From Ahaetulla prasina (taxonomy: Eukaryota > Chordata > Lepidosauria > Squamata > Colubridae), in assembly GCF_028640845.1 (NCBI RefSeq), contig NC_080542.1:133427080-133491079 (forward strand): a stretch of 64,000 nt of DNA. Reading direction: 5' to 3'. Position 1 is the stretch's first letter; each line of letters starts with the position of its first letter. The notes beneath the pieces are model-generated. The model saw only the letters and a program-made list of their open reading frames with translations, was not told the origin of the DNA and searched no databases. Below are positions 33,411 to 44,572 of the stretch, piece by piece. The position numbers and the translations under genes are program-made.

Positions 33411-33993
33411 TCACCGCCGGATTCGGTCTGAACCTCCTCCTGGTGCACTGGGGTTTCTTCGCCGCCTTTGGTGGGACCGGCTTTGCAGTGTCTCCGCCGC
33501 TTGGGTGGACATTTCATGTGCTCTGGCTTCGTCCAGGCGTTGGCCAGCGTCAGGTTGCTCTTTGCTAGCAGCCGCCGCAAACGGATGTCTCTGACCTCGG
33601 ATGAGTTGCTCGAGGAGCACCTCGTCTAGGTCGCGGTATCCGCAGTCCTTGGACGCTTTTCTTAGGGCGGCCATGTAGTCACCGATGGATTCGCCTCCAT
33701 CTGCCTTCGCTCTCAATTCAAACCGCCGCACGTATTTGGACGGCGTTGCAAGTGGTTTTTAGTAAAGTCTGTAGAGTTGGCCATGACACCGATTGTAGCG
33801 GCGTTGGCTCTGCCAGGGCTTCCGCGATATCAATGACCTCCGGACCGCAGTGACTTAAGAAATAAGCCCTTTTCCGGTTATCTGGAACTCCTTGCAGTTC
33901 GTTTGCTTCTAGAAAGCTTTCGAAACGGGTCATATACGTTCCCCATTTCTCTTTAGCCGGGTCAAACGGTGCGGGCGGAGTGTAACTGGCCAT
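33411..33993 (-). pseudogene. Gypsy gag (two frames)
   Basis: Opens at the Met of MASYTPPAPFDPAKEKW (33993) and reads through FESFLEANELQGV, a FLSHCGPEVIDI block and PLQSVSWPTLQTLL. This is the retrotransposon gag domain that packages element RNA. Near 33730 the frame shifts and continues as FELRAKADGESIGDYMAALRK in pieces, then ...DEVLLEQLIRGQRHP and RLDEARAHE. The start Met is 98 bases inside the LTR edge, right after the leader. One insertion or deletion separates the two halves. Confidence 0.8.
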
Positions 33994-34070
33994 CTCCGCT
34001 TTTCTGCCCTGTGTTTGCTGGGTTCGGGTCTATCGTGCTTCAGCTCAGTTCTGGTTCTCCTTAGCCTCGA

Positions 34071-34089
34071 AATCCCATCCTCGTCGCCA
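34071..34089 (-). promoter_or_regulatory. Gypsy primer-binding site, tRNA-Ser(GCT)
   Basis: Minus strand reads TGGCGACGAGGATGGGATT, one base inside the 5' LTR. From recall this is complementary over 19 bases to the 3' end of vertebrate tRNA-Ser(GCT) including CCA. It is where minus-strand DNA synthesis starts. Confidence 0.75.
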
Positions 34090-34090
34090 G

Positions 34091-34280
34091 TGTTAAGTTC
34101 TGGAAGTAACGAGGCTGGAGACCAGGGTAGTGACAACAGCTCTTTAATATAGGGTGAACCCAGCAACAGGCTGGGGGAAAAACCTCTCCTTTTATACAGT
34201 TCTACTGGTGGCTTTGTCCAATCAGCAACGTGCTGATTTCCCGCTCAAATATTTAAAGGTACAGACAAGAATACATAACA
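34091..34280 (-). repeat. Gypsy 5' LTR
   Basis: 190 bp. On the minus strand it starts TGTTATGTATTCTTG and ends GAACTTAACA. It drives transcription of the element. Confidence 0.92.
34188..34196 (-). promoter_or_regulatory. TATA box in Gypsy 5' LTR
   Basis: Minus-strand TATAAAAGG, about 45 bases upstream of an ATTAAA polyadenylation-type signal at 34143-34148. This fits a compact U3-R-U5 layout. An ATTGG (inverted CCAAT) lies upstream near 34218. Confidence 0.6.
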
Positions 34281-34285
34281 GTATA

Positions 34286-34841
34286 ATCCATGGATGTTAG
34301 TAAAACCAGGAGAAGGAATGTTTTAGACACTCAGGGCTCCAAATATTTATTTATTTAAAACATTTATATAGCCACCCACAAGGGGTCCTTGGTGCTTTAA
34401 ACAAAACACATTTCAGTTGTTCCTGTTTCCAAAGACTTCCAAAACAGAGCTGTTGGTTGTTTACCTACAGGTGCAATAAGGGCAGAAAAGTAATTAGACC
34501 ACAAAGTACAGTAAGTCTTAATATAGGCTTCTACCTATGTTCAATTGGCCTCACTCTTTGGTTTCCTCCAGAGGTGTTCTATACATTCTTTTTATCCCAT
34601 AACAAGATCTGTAGAACCTTACAAAGGGCCAGCAGGTTTGGAGCCATCCTAATCTCCAGAAGAAGATGGTCACTATAACTGAGAAGCTGGACTCTGCCAG
34701 CTGAAATTCCCTGGCTGATGGGACTTGGAGTATACCCATCTTTTCAGACCAGATGAGATTGGTAGAAACAACCGGAGGAAATGGTCCCTGAAAGTATACA
34801 GTACTTGGCCAAGTCCTGAAGGGCTTTAAAAGTAACAATTA
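34286..34841. other. No gene seen; mixed old sequence
   Basis: An (ATTT)n edge and TATAGCCACCC stretch near 34347-34385 looks like a very old LINE 3' end. The rest is unique. Frames of 73-95 codons here show no domain. Confidence 0.35.
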
Positions 34842-35095
34842 CAGTGGTGGGTTTCAAACATTTTTACTACTGGTTCTGTGGGTTTGGCTTGGTGGGCATG
34901 GCGTGACTTGGTGGGCGTGGCTTGGTGGGGAAGAATACTGCAAAATCCCCATTTCCTCCCGATCAGCTGGGATTTGGGAGGCATAGAATAGATGGGGGTG
35001 GAGCCAGTCAGAATTTTTACTACCGGTTCTCCGGTAGTAAATTAGTTTACTCCGGTAGTTCACTAATTTTGAACTACTCAAAATTTCCGCCACTG
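34842..35095. mobile_element. hAT-like MITE with ACCGGTTCT core
   Basis: Ends are CAGTGGTGGGTTTCAAA on the left and TTTCCGCCACTG on the right. The interior has GGGCGTGGCTTGGTGGG and ACTACCGGTTCTCCGGTAGT, the last being its own palindrome. Same superfamily of repeats as 39576-39851. No clean 8-bp duplication was seen; the right edge is overlapped by an L2 tail. Confidence 0.6.
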
Positions 35096-35096
35096 G

Positions 35097-35530
35097 TTTA
35101 TTTATTTATTTATTTATTTATTTAAATTTTTATACCGCCCTTCTCCCGAAGGACTCAGGCAAAGATAAAAACAGCAAGTATACAAAGTTAAAATATCAAT
35201 TTAAAATACTTATTCAATAGTGGCCGAATTAAAACCGTCAGATTAACCTAACCTAAAATACCCCATATAAAATTACAAAGGATTAAAAATTAAAAATTTA
35301 AAAAATCAGTCCAGTCCCGCTTGAATAAATAAGTGAGTTTTTAATTCCCGGCGAAAGGTCCGAAGGTCAGATATTTGGCGCAAACCGGGGGGAAGGTCGT
35401 TCCAGAGAGTAGGTGCTCCAACAGAGAAGGCCCTTCCCCTGGGGGCCGCCAGCCGGCATTGCTTGGCGGACGGCACCCTGGGGAGACCCTCTCTGTGAGA
35501 GCGTACAGGTCGATGGGAGGCATAAGGTAA
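35097..35530 (-). mobile_element. L2-type LINE, 3' end
   Basis: (TTTA)n tail at 35097-35125, CCGCCCTTCTCCCGAAGGACTCAGG next, then the last ~60 codons including the NDLPPGLR and FRRELKTHLF region in minus frames. Breaks off near 35530. Confidence 0.82.
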
Positions 35531-36966
35531 CTGGTCAGAACCTGATGAAACCCACCTCTGAATTAGCTCCTTGAATTACACCTAGAAGTACACTGGCAAA
35601 CATTGCGGATCACATAGAAGTTGTGTAACATGTGCCAAACAACTGACACCATTTACTATCCGTGCAGCTGCATGAGCTGAAGCTTTGAAAGCTCTTCAAG
35701 GACAGTCTCATATACAGCACATTACAGGAATCTAGAAGGTTTCTTATAGTCTCCAAACTGATCCCTTAAACAAAACATGCTTTAGTTGCTTCTGCTTCAG
35801 AATACTTTTTTTTTTTTTTGCACTTTTACACAGGAAAACTATGGGCTATACCAGAATAAATAACGATTTAGAAAAATATGTGAAATTTAGCCCAAATGTG
35901 ATCTGTGAATTTACACATATGTGTACACTCACACCCTACTGGAAATACTTTAGCCTTCTGTCTTTCTTCTGTTTCTTACATAAGTAGAAACCAATGAAAT
36001 ACAAGAGGTAAGTTACTTTGGCCCAACTGGCTCCAAGCATCCATTTTGTCTGGATTTGTACATTTGTAACTGCAAATATATAACCTCATGTATATAACCA
36101 AATATATATAACCTCATAGTTCCTTTGGTGTCTCTTTTTAAAACACTGAGACAAAGTTCCACTCAGTTGCAGGAAATGCGTGTTTGGTGAAGTGGTTTTA
36201 AGGCACCAGAGTAAAACCAGGAAAGTGTAGTTAGCCCAACTCACCTCAAAAAGTCATTGTTGTGAGGTAAATAGGAGAAGGAAGAAATATGCATGCTCAT
36301 ATTTTGAGTTACTTATAAAATAATAAATGCTGAGTATTATTTTTTTTAAAAAAAACACTAGGAGAAATCGTTGTACATATAATACTCGATGGGTTTGCTC
36401 AGCTATCAGCCAGTTAAACATTTTGTAGGCCTTATCTGAAAAAGACAGATGAGGTGATTTCTTTTTCAAGCTTTCTAAATAGAAGAACAAAACCTTAGCA
36501 GAGGATCTGAGCCAGAATCAGTAATCAGTCTAGACTCAATAATACAGTAGCCCATGACAACACCACTACTGGTGAGTCAAAAGCAGAGAGGCAGTAAAAT
36601 GCTTGATTATAAGGGTGAATGCCTCAGAAATAGAAACATATTCAAGAGTAATTCAGTACATCTGGTTGACCTTGTAGACAGGTTGGGCTTGATGAATACC
36701 AGCTGACTAAGGGCAAGTTGCTAGGCCTGTAATCTGAAGTTTTCTGTTGATTGTTGATTGTTCATTGTTGGATATGACAACACCTATTGGTCATGCTTGC
36801 ACAATTTGGCACCCTTGAACCTTGACTTTTAAGGCACACCTCCTTAGCATATTGACTCTTTGCTGTTAAGGCTCTATTTGTTGTTCTCTTGCTATCCTCT
36901 GATAGAGCCTCAATTAGGATTTGAGCTAATTTGACATCTGATTTGACATCTCTGTCTCTCAGACTA
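35531..36966. other. Mostly unique DNA; one MIR-like SINE tail
   Basis: No gene recognised. At about 36225-36335 the plus strand has TTAGCCCAACTCACCTCA, AGGAGAAGGAAG and GAGTTACTTATAAAATAATAAA, the 3' half of the squamate MIR-like SINE. The rest is unique. Confidence 0.45.
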
Positions 36967-37303
36967 CAGATAGTCTTTGACATATGATCATAGTGAATCT
37001 TGCCCATGAGGGTTGTAGGTTATTATGGTGATAAATCAGGTTGGTCACGTTAAAAAAAATGCTGCAATCATTAAGTGAACCCATTTTTTTCTTTTCTTTC
37101 CCCCCTTTTTTGTTATGGTGTGGTTGTGCCAAAACATGGAAGTCACATCAGGATTTTGGAAAAGCTGCCATAAAAATAGTAAAACATGGTCATGTGACAT
37201 AAATGCAGCTGAGTTGCCAAGCTCCCAAAATTCAATCATGTGATTTTTGGAAGATGTCAACCAAGTCATAAACTCCAGATAGTTTGTAAGTTGAGAACTA
37301 TCT
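36967..37303 (+). mobile_element. Tigger/pogo-like MITE
   Basis: Left end CAGATAGTCTTTGACATA after a TA dinucleotide; right end GTAAGTTGAGAACTATCT. The interior GGTTGGTCACGTT and CATTAAGTGAACCC blocks match the family. Confidence 0.65.
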
Positions 37304-37309
37304 AAGTTT

Positions 37310-37956
37310 TGGGCTCTGTCTTTCGCCACATGGACCAGGGCATAGTATATTGCTGATTACCAAACTGTTACTGATCTCAAGACCTGAGTGTTCAGGTTAT
37401 CTATAAATTTTAGAAGGTTTTAAAGAATACTTTAAGCTTGTCCAAAGGGCAAAGGTGAAATAAATAGGCTTTGAACGGCATTTGCTCCTCAGAATACTCT
37501 GGTTTTGATCAAGGCAGGGTGACAGCTATTAAAGTTCTGAATCTACATTTGTATCTTGGACCTTGAACTGGTTGTTCCTATTGAAGCCGCTATAGGATGT
37601 CCTTGAGATTCAGAGGTATAAGTCCACAGCCAATGCATAAACATGTCAAAAGGAAGCTACATTAAACCTATTTTATTACATTGGCACTCAAAGCAGTAAC
37701 TTGGGAAATGGTGCTAAGGCCAATGTAGTTTCAGGGTAGACAAATGTACATAAATATACAGCTTTCTTTTTCTTTTTCTTTTCCATGGCCATTTGCCATT
37801 GACTTCATGTCATCTTGACTCTGGCTGGCCTCCTCTTGGTGCAGTGTCTCCAAAATTGGTTGACATCATTCTTTCTAAGACAGCTTTTATTACTACTGTC
37901 TGGGCTAGATGGGGGTGAGCAGCATGGTGTAATTTCAACTTGGATATAAAATGGAA

Positions 37957-37996
<40 letters not shown>

Positions 37997-38480
37997 GTTA
38001 AAACAACAGCAAAAGGGTTATTAGCTAGAGAAGCAAGAAGAATCAAAGTTATCAGCACTACGTTGTTACTCTGAAAATACAAAGGATTTATCATTAAAGT
38101 TTGCAATAGTTGTTCATTGGAATAGATTACCACATTGGAATGTATCTCTACCTCTTCCTTTACAGTTTTTCTAAGTGGAAAGATTTTTAAATCTTGCATC
38201 ATATCCCATATTGTATTTTGAACCTTCTTCCTGAACCTGTTGCACCGTTTCAACCATTGGGGTATGAACAAGTAAAAATTCAGCATGGAATGTGATAAAA
38301 TCAACAAAGATACACCTGTCTGGCTTCCGCCTCCCTTCCATCATATTTCACTTTGCTTATAGTGACTCAATAACTGTAGCAAATCATTGTGGGTTATTTT
38401 AGAGTGAGTTGAATAATAATGTCACTGCAATTTTTAGGTGTTTAATTGTTTTAAATTAGTGATCCACTTTTTGAGTCCCA
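37310..38480. repeat. Unique DNA with a (GT)n microsatellite
   Basis: No gene seen. A (GT)n run at about 37959-37993 is the only repeat; it gives the THTHTH stretch in a meaningless 165-codon minus frame. A pyrimidine tract lies at 37764-37783. Confidence 0.6.
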
Positions 38481-38482
38481 AT

Positions 38483-38708
38483 CAGTGGTGGTATTCTATC
38501 TACAACTGCTGGTTCTATCCAGTTCTATCCAGTTCTATCCGGTTCTATCCAGTTCGGTGAACTGGTAGCGGTGACAGTGGGAGGCTCCGCCCACCCACCC
38601 AGACATAATCACGTACCATTTTAGATGCTCTGTACATGTGTGCAAGGTCCTGCATGCACGCGCTCACATTTGCGAACCGGTAGCAAAGGTAAATGAATAC
38701 CAACCCTG
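38483..38708. mobile_element. hAT-like MITE with internal 10-bp tandem repeat
   Basis: Left end CAGTGGTGGTATTC, right end GAATACCAACCCTG. The flanks GTCCCAAT (38475-38482) and GTCCCAGT (38709-38716) form an 8-bp duplication with one mismatch, as for hAT. Inside, GTTCTATCCA is repeated four times in tandem (about 38510-38552), and a GGTAGCGGTGACAGTGGGAGG block follows. Confidence 0.72.
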
Positions 38709-39460
38709 GTCCCAGTGTCTCTTTGAAAGGCTGTAGAATACATTGCAATAAGAATTTGACATTCAATGTTAAAGTAAATTTCTAGAATTTATTTCTAAAA
38801 TAGTTTGTGCCAACGTCATGCCCTCAAGTTGTGTTGACTGGCTACCATTATCCCTATCCTCAGCCAGTTTGTTCTGTTGGATTGGATTGGCTTGGGACAA
38901 TAAACCATCACCACCCCGTCTTAAATTGTAAGCAAGAGAATGAGTAGCCTTGACACTTTGAGAAATTTCTTCCAAAAAATATACTTTATTGACGTGTATA
39001 CTGTGATTAAGTAAGAATATCTAATACTTCTCAGAGTTTTGGGTTCTCCATCCTGGAGATTTTCTAGAATAGACTGGACAGCCATTTATCTCGATGATAT
39101 AAGGATTCCTATGTAGGAAGTTAAAACCTAACCCTGTCCTAGAAAAATGAAATATTTTAGGAAATATTAAAAGGGCAGAATATATCCCCTAAAAGGGAGG
39201 CAGAAACTCACCCCTCCCCACCTTTGTGAATAGGCCATTAAGCCCTGGGACAGTCTATTCTACATAATAAAGATCTACCACTTTCAAGAAAAGCCATAAT
39301 AGGAATTGCTCTAAGCAGCTTCATTACATCATCACCCAGTAAGATTCAACCAAGTTTGGGATAACCGACAAAGTTGTCTCACATGGCCTCATGGGAGTCT
39401 GACAACCAATCAGAATACAAGCTCAAATTCAAAGCCGAACAGAGGATATAAATCTATCTA

Positions 39461-39500
<40 letters not shown>

Positions 39501-39575
39501 CCTCCCTCCCTCCGTCTCTCCCTCTCTCTCCTATGTGCTTTTTTTGCCCAGGGCCTTAAACCATGTGGTCCTGTC
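38709..39575. other. Unique DNA with a CT-rich tract
   Basis: No gene recognised. A (CT)n-rich tract at about 39463-39532 is the only repeat. Confidence 0.5.
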
Positions 39576-39851
39576 CAATGGTGAAATCCAAATATTTTTA
39601 CTACCGGTTCTGTGGGCGTGGCTTGGTAGGCGTGGTGTGGCTTTGCGGGCATGGTTTGGTGAGCATGGCAGGGGAAGGATACTGCAAAATCTCCATTCCC
39701 ACCCCACTCCATGGGAAGGATACAGCAAAATCCCCATTCCCTCCCCACTCTGGGGCCACCCAGAGGTGGTATTTGCCAGTTTTCCGAACTGCTCAAGATT
39801 TCCGCTCCCAGTTCTCCAGAACCTGTCAGAATCTGTTGGATTTCACCCCTG
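39576..39851. mobile_element. hAT-like MITE, intact, perfect duplication
   Basis: Left end CAATGGTGAAATCCAAA, right end TTGGATTTCACCCCTG, inverted copies of each other. It is flanked by a perfect 8-bp duplication, GTCCTGTC, at 39568-39575 and 39852-39859. The interior has ACTACCGGTTCTGTGGGCG and two near-repeats of GAAGGATACWGCAAAATCYCC. It carries no coding. Confidence 0.85.
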
Positions 39852-39982
39852 GTCCTGTCCACCATTAAAAAAACATCTGTCCAATCAGTAACCGTGTTTT
39901 CAGTGTCTTTTTCCCCACTTGGAACTGAACCCAGATGGACATTTTTTCCAATACCTGTCTTGAGCAATGGTTTAGACTAGAA

Positions 39983-40065
39983 CAGGGGTCTCCAACCTTG
40001 GTCCTTTTAAGACTTGTGGACTTCAACTCCCAGAATTCCTCAGCCAGCTTTGCTCCCTTCCTAGC
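39983..40065 (+). mobile_element. hAT-like MITE fragment (CAGGGGTCTCCAACCTTGG end)
   Basis: Starts CAGGGGTCTCCAACCTTGG and continues GGACTTCAACTCCCAGAATTCC, the familiar half of a squamate/amniote hAT MITE. The other end is missing. Confidence 0.55.
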
Positions 40066-41590
40066 CTTATGATACTGTGAATTTACTATGGAAAGTAAAG
40101 CTTGCTATGTATGTGTATAATGGTAGAAGCCCACCAAACAATCTTAAATGATCTTTCTTGTGATATAAATCAATATTGTAATTGTCATCTGCATATTATA
40201 CACAATGAATCAAGGACAGAAGTGAGGTTTTCTTCTTAGCTTGACCTCTTTCAGATCTGCTGTTATTGCAACTCACAGAATTCCTTACAAAATATACTGC
40301 AAACTTATTTTCCCAACCTACATAGAGAGTGTAATGAAGATTAACTTAATGCATAGCCAAAAATAAAATAAAAAAATAGATTTAATTCAAAGACTTCCAA
40401 GTATTCCTATAGCTGAATAAGAGGCTTGTTTACTCAGAAATAAAGGAAAAAAACATCAATTCATTGGGTTTTTTTTTCCATAGGAATATGGGCCTCCATT
40501 CCCACCCAAAGAGTACACAATAAGCCCTAACCTCAAATGTTTCTGAAATACTGAGTCAGAAGTTGGTTTCTAAGTCCTTCAAAAACACCCTGACAGCAGA
40601 TGTTCTACATCTGACCTTTAAAGAACTTTTTGAACAATGGCTTCACAATGTGTTGGTAAGCTTTGTAATTAGCCCTTCATCAACCAAAGTCAGCATTTTG
40701 CCTTAAATGTACTTCTTTTGCAGCACATGTGTTGTTTTCATGTTTGTTAGTTGGATCTTTGGTGAGGCTGACCAACCCTCTCTTACCAAGGCAATAACCA
40801 TGTGTTCAGAATAAACAATAACAAAGCATCCTTAGTTGTGGCTTTGATTGCTATTTGGTTGTTTCCTTCATGATGAAAACTATATTTTGGAGGATAGGAA
40901 CCTTTTAGGAGATATCCTAAATACTCAAAGCTGGGGGAGGGGCGCAGGGTGAAAGCATTTTGCATTAAAACAAAGACTTAAACACATCCACAACTACAAA
41001 AAAAGAGGTGGATCATGCAGTCACAATTTTCTTTTCTTTTCTTTTTTTTTTGACCCACACATAAGCATCATGTATGCCCTTGATATAATCCCAGACCAAC
41101 TTCTGTCAGTGGAGGCTTCTTGAAACTTAAAAACAGCAGTTTGCATTTACAAAATTGCTAATCTGGCAATTCTCATAAATAGTTGATGCTGTTTAAAAAG
41201 TGATCCGTCTACACCAGGGATTCCCAAATGCTTCAGTTCATTGTTCCTTCATTATTCATTTACCCCCAAACATTTATTATAGAAAAATAATAAATATTTT
41301 AACTAATAGTACTACAAGTAATTACAACAATAACTATGGATACAACTCAAAGTTGCTTTCACTGACATCTATTGTCCTGGTTAACAGTATCTCACCATTA
41401 GCCACTTCACTCATGATTAGGGACTAATTAGAGACCTGAAAAGAGAAATTGACCCCTATTGACCTGCCATCATTTATCAATCACCTATTGACCTTCAGAC
41501 ATCTCTTTTGACCCCCAGCAATTTACTGAACCCTTGGATACTCCTATTGAACCTGGGGAAGGAGGATGATAATGATTACTTTGGGGGATT
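40066..41590. other. No gene seen; unique DNA
   Basis: About 1.5 kb of AT-rich unique sequence with T-runs near 40466 and 41027-41051. No coding or repeat signal was recognised. Confidence 0.4.
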
Positions 41591-41604
41591 CCAGTCTACA
41601 CCAA

Positions 41605-41840
41605 TGGAGTGGTGCCTAGAGGTGGAGCTTTCACCTCACAATCAGGAGGCTGTGAGTTCAATCCTAGGTAGAGACAGATATTTCTCTCTCTGGGCATACT
41701 GAGAATATATCTGCAGAACAGAACTCCGCATTGGCAGCACGAAAGGCATCCGGACATTAAAACACTCTGCTAGCTCCATTCAGTTGCCCAGATTTCACCC
41801 CACAAGGGATTATGGGGCTGTTAAAATGGTGGCGGTGATC
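41605..41840 (+). mobile_element. Sauria SINE (BovB-mobilised)
   Basis: A tRNA-like head with a B-box-like GAGTTCAATCCTAGG near 41654. The body reads CGAAAGGCATCCGG and TAAAACACTCTGC, and the 3' end is CCCCACAAGGGATTATGGGG...GTTAAAATGGTGG, the BovB-type tail. It is flanked by a perfect 14-bp duplication, CCAGTCTACACCAA (41591-41604 and 41841-41854). Sauria SINEs share their 3' end with BovB LINEs, which supply the RT. Confidence 0.85.
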
Positions 41841-41887
41841 CCAGTCTACACCAAAGGTGTTCACGTCAGTTGCCTTTATGAAATGAT

Positions 41888-42768
41888 TTTACCTTCCATA
41901 CTTCCACTTCTCACAATACTTGACAACACAGTATCAACAGTAGAAACCTTTAAATTTCTATGTTCTACCATATCGCAAGATCTAAAATGGACAGCTAACA
42001 TCAAAAATGTCATCAAAAAAGGACAACAAAGACTGTTCTTTCTGCGCCAACTCAGTAAGCTCAAACTGCCCAAGGAGCTGCTGATACATTCTACAGAGGA
42101 ATTATTGAGTCTGTCATTTGCACCTCTATAACTGTCTGGTTCAGTTCTGCAATCCAACAAGACAGACACAGACTTCAGAGGATAATTAGAACTGCAGAAA
42201 AAATAATGGCTACCAACCTGCCTTCCATTGAGGACCTGTATACTGCACGAATCAAGAAGAGGGCTGTGAAAATATTTACAGATCCCTCACATCCTGGACA
42301 TAAACTGTTTCAACTCCTACCCTCAGAACGACGCTATAGAGCACTGCACACCAGAACAACTAGACACAAGAACAGTTTTTTCCCAAAGGCCATCACTCTG
42401 CTAAACAAATAATTCCCTCAACACTGTCAAACTATTTACTAAATCTGCATTACTATTAATCTTCTCATCGTTCCCATCACCCATCTCCTCCCACTTATGA
42501 CTGTATGACTGTAACTTTGTTGCTGGTAATCCTTATGATTTATATTGATATTGATTGTTCCTGATTGCTTATGTGTACCCTATGATTATCATTAAGTGTT
42601 GTATCATTAAGTGTTAAATTGTACCCCATCATTTGTGTTGTAAATGTTGTACCTTGATGAAGGTATCTTTTCTTTTATGTACACTGAGAGCATATGCACC
42701 AAGACAAATTCCTTGTGTGTCCAATCACACTTGGCCAATAAAAATTCTATTCTATTCTACTGACAAAA
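41888..42768 (+). mobile_element. L3/CR1 LINE, 5'-truncated
   Basis: Begins inside the RT at LPSILPLLTILDNTVSTVETFKF in pieces. It passes QDLKWTANIKN, FFLRQLSKLKLPKELL and IIRTAEK, and ends with SFFPKAITLLNK, the 3' UTR and a short ATTCTATTCTA tail at 42757-42768. A one-base loss near 42095 shifts the frame. Confidence 0.85.
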
Positions 42769-43069
42769 ACCATTATATCTAATGTTGCTAGCTCAATATT
42801 TTTGTTTGATTGGAAAATTGCAATAAATGGCTAATTTCTCCAAGACTAAAGGTCCTCCATGGTTCTTTAAAGCCTCTTCTAAGCACAATCAAATCAAGCT
42901 GAACATTTTGACCCCATCCAAGCTGTGATCCCAAGCTATAAAAGGTTGCTTTCCTTTATTCATGTGAATTCTCTGAATGCATTTGCAGTATAGAGATCCC
43001 AATGAAAGTTCATCATGGTTGATCAATATTTTACATGTAAGGTACCAGAGCTTTAAAAAGTTAAAACTT

Positions 43070-43390
43070 TCTCCTGTCCTGTCATGTCAAACTCTGGGGT
43101 GTAGTGCTCATTTCTATTTCCTAGTCAAGGGAGCCAGCGCCACGCGATGGTGCTACCACGGACATGTAGCCAGTATGGCTATATGTCAAGGTGCACAGAA
43201 AGCTGTTAGCTTCCCACTAAAGTGGTACCTATTCATCTACTTGAATTTGCATGCTTTCAAACTGCTATGTTGGCAGGAGATGAGGTGACGACAGGAACTC
43301 ACATCGTCATACAGTGCCTGAGTCTTGAATTGCCAACCTTCTGGTCAACCAGGAAGGCCCAGCCCAGCATTTTAACCACTAATTCACTGT
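43070..43390 (-). mobile_element. Old copy of the GGTAAAGG-tail tRNA SINE
   Basis: Diverged but in the right order on the plus strand: GGGGTGTAGTGCTCATTTC, GCCAGTATGGCTA, AGCTTCCCACTAAAGTGGTACC, CTTTCAAACTGCTATGTTGGCAG, then TTGCCAACCTTCTGGTC. The tail and duplications are no longer visible. Confidence 0.6.
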
Positions 43391-43761
43391 TCACAAAAAG
43401 CAAAGCAAGTTAGATCTTGATAGCTGGGGACAAAACTAGGAAAAACAGTGATGTAAGTTAGTGCCTGGAAGAATAAGCAAACCATTTCCATATTGTCACC
43501 AAAAGAAAAAGGAAAAAACTATATGGGTGTGTCCATCCAGAGCAGCAGTTCAAATTAAAGGCAGATTTTATTGTTGTTATTATAGGATGAAATGATTGTT
43601 GCTGAGTAGTACATGGAAGGAAAAGCAACATAAGACAAATGGTGAGGTGGAATATGGGCTCTTCAGTAACTAGGCTAGTAAAGGCCCACCAGGAGTTCAT
43701 AGGCCCATGAAGCACACGTGATCCATTTGCAGCCTATATAAACCTTGCTACAAACCTTGCT

Positions 43762-44044
43762 GCCACAAAGAGGGGGTGGGTGGGTCAATCAATTCTCCAA
43801 ATCACCTGAGGGCAGAACAAGAAGCAATGGATGGAAACTAATCAAGGAGAGAATCAACCTAGAACTAAGGAGAAATTTTCTGGACAATCAACCAGTGGAA
43901 CATCTTGCCTCCAGAAGCTGTTAATGCTCCAACACTGGAAGTTTTTAAGAAGAGATTGGACAACCATTTGTCTGAAATGGTATAGGGTCTCCTACTTGAG
44001 CAGGGATTGGACTAGAAGACCTCCAAGATCCCTTCCAAATCTGT
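43762..44044 (+). mobile_element. CR1 LINE, 3' end, plus strand
   Basis: Contains the [13 protein letters not shown] block, LRRNF (43869-43883), the VNAPTLE region and the GGATTGGACTAGAAGACC tail. It joins directly to the next CR1 fragment in opposite orientation. Confidence 0.8.
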
Positions 44045-44202
44045 TTTAGAACAGAGTTGGAATGGACCTTGGAGGTCTTCTAGTCCAACCCCCTGCTCAA
44101 GCAAGAAGCCCTATACAACTTCAGACAAATGGTTATCCAATGTCTTCCAGTGTTGGACCATTTACAACTTCTGGAGGCAAGTTGTTCCACTGTGACTCTA
44201 CT
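44045..44202 (-). mobile_element. CR1 LINE, 3' end, minus strand
   Basis: AACAGAGTTGGAATGGACC...GGTCTTCTAGTCCAACCCCCTGCTC is the CR1 tail reversed, followed by ~100 bases of 3' coding. Together with 43762-44044 it makes a tail-to-tail inverted pair. Confidence 0.8.
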
Positions 44203-44572
44203 ATTAAATCTGATAACAAGACAGGAATGTTGCAGAGATGCAATTTTCTGCTAATTTTCCAACAGAATGACAAAGAGGAGGTTGAAGAGTTTCTAAGCCT
44301 TCAAATTGTGTTCCTTTTTGTGAATGAAACCCTTCCCCAAGTCATCTGGCCCCACTCATTTGGCAAAACCCAATGCCATCTTTGTCCTGGCCAAGAGATT
44401 TTTCTTTTAAAGAAAAATATATATATATCAAATACCCCCCCCACACACACACACACACATACAGAACTGACCCCTGACTCAGAGAAGGCTGGATGTGAAT
44501 GAGTTTTGACAGGCAGGTTGGATGAAATCATCTTTACCATGGTGTGGTTTCACAATCAACTGTTCATCTAAC
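44203..44572. other. Unique DNA with short simple repeats
   Basis: No gene seen. (AT)n at about 44418-44428 and (CA)n at about 44442-44459 are the only repeats. Confidence 0.5.

Larger units (their letters stand above)
29757..34280 (-). mobile_element. Ty3/Gypsy LTR retrotransposon, structurally complete
   Basis: 4524 bp, minus strand. It has 190-bp LTRs with TG...CA ends (29757-29946 and 34091-34280) that differ by one visible base. The target duplication is a perfect GTATA (29752-29756 and 34281-34285). A primer-binding site complementary to tRNA-Ser follows the 5' LTR, and a polypurine tract abuts the 3' LTR. Interior order on the minus strand is gag, zinc knuckle, protease region, RT (DDVLISG, FLGYRIDKKGIHPT), RNase H (VLVCDAS), integrase zinc region, integrase core and C-terminus. 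That order (integrase last) defines Gypsy. No chromodomain is seen. The coding is broken by many frameshifts, mostly single-base, despite the near-identical LTRs. Confidence 0.9.

Noticed and set aside
37810..38307. 165-codon minus frame with a THTHTH run
   Set aside because: The run is the (GT)n microsatellite; the rest has no family or codon bias.
38510..38552. CRISPR-like array of GTTCTATCCA repeats
   Set aside because: Four tandem 10-bp units without spacers, inside a hAT MITE in a vertebrate genome.
39458..39967. 169-codon minus frame
   Set aside because: Spans a hAT-like MITE and a CT microsatellite; the coding look is accidental.
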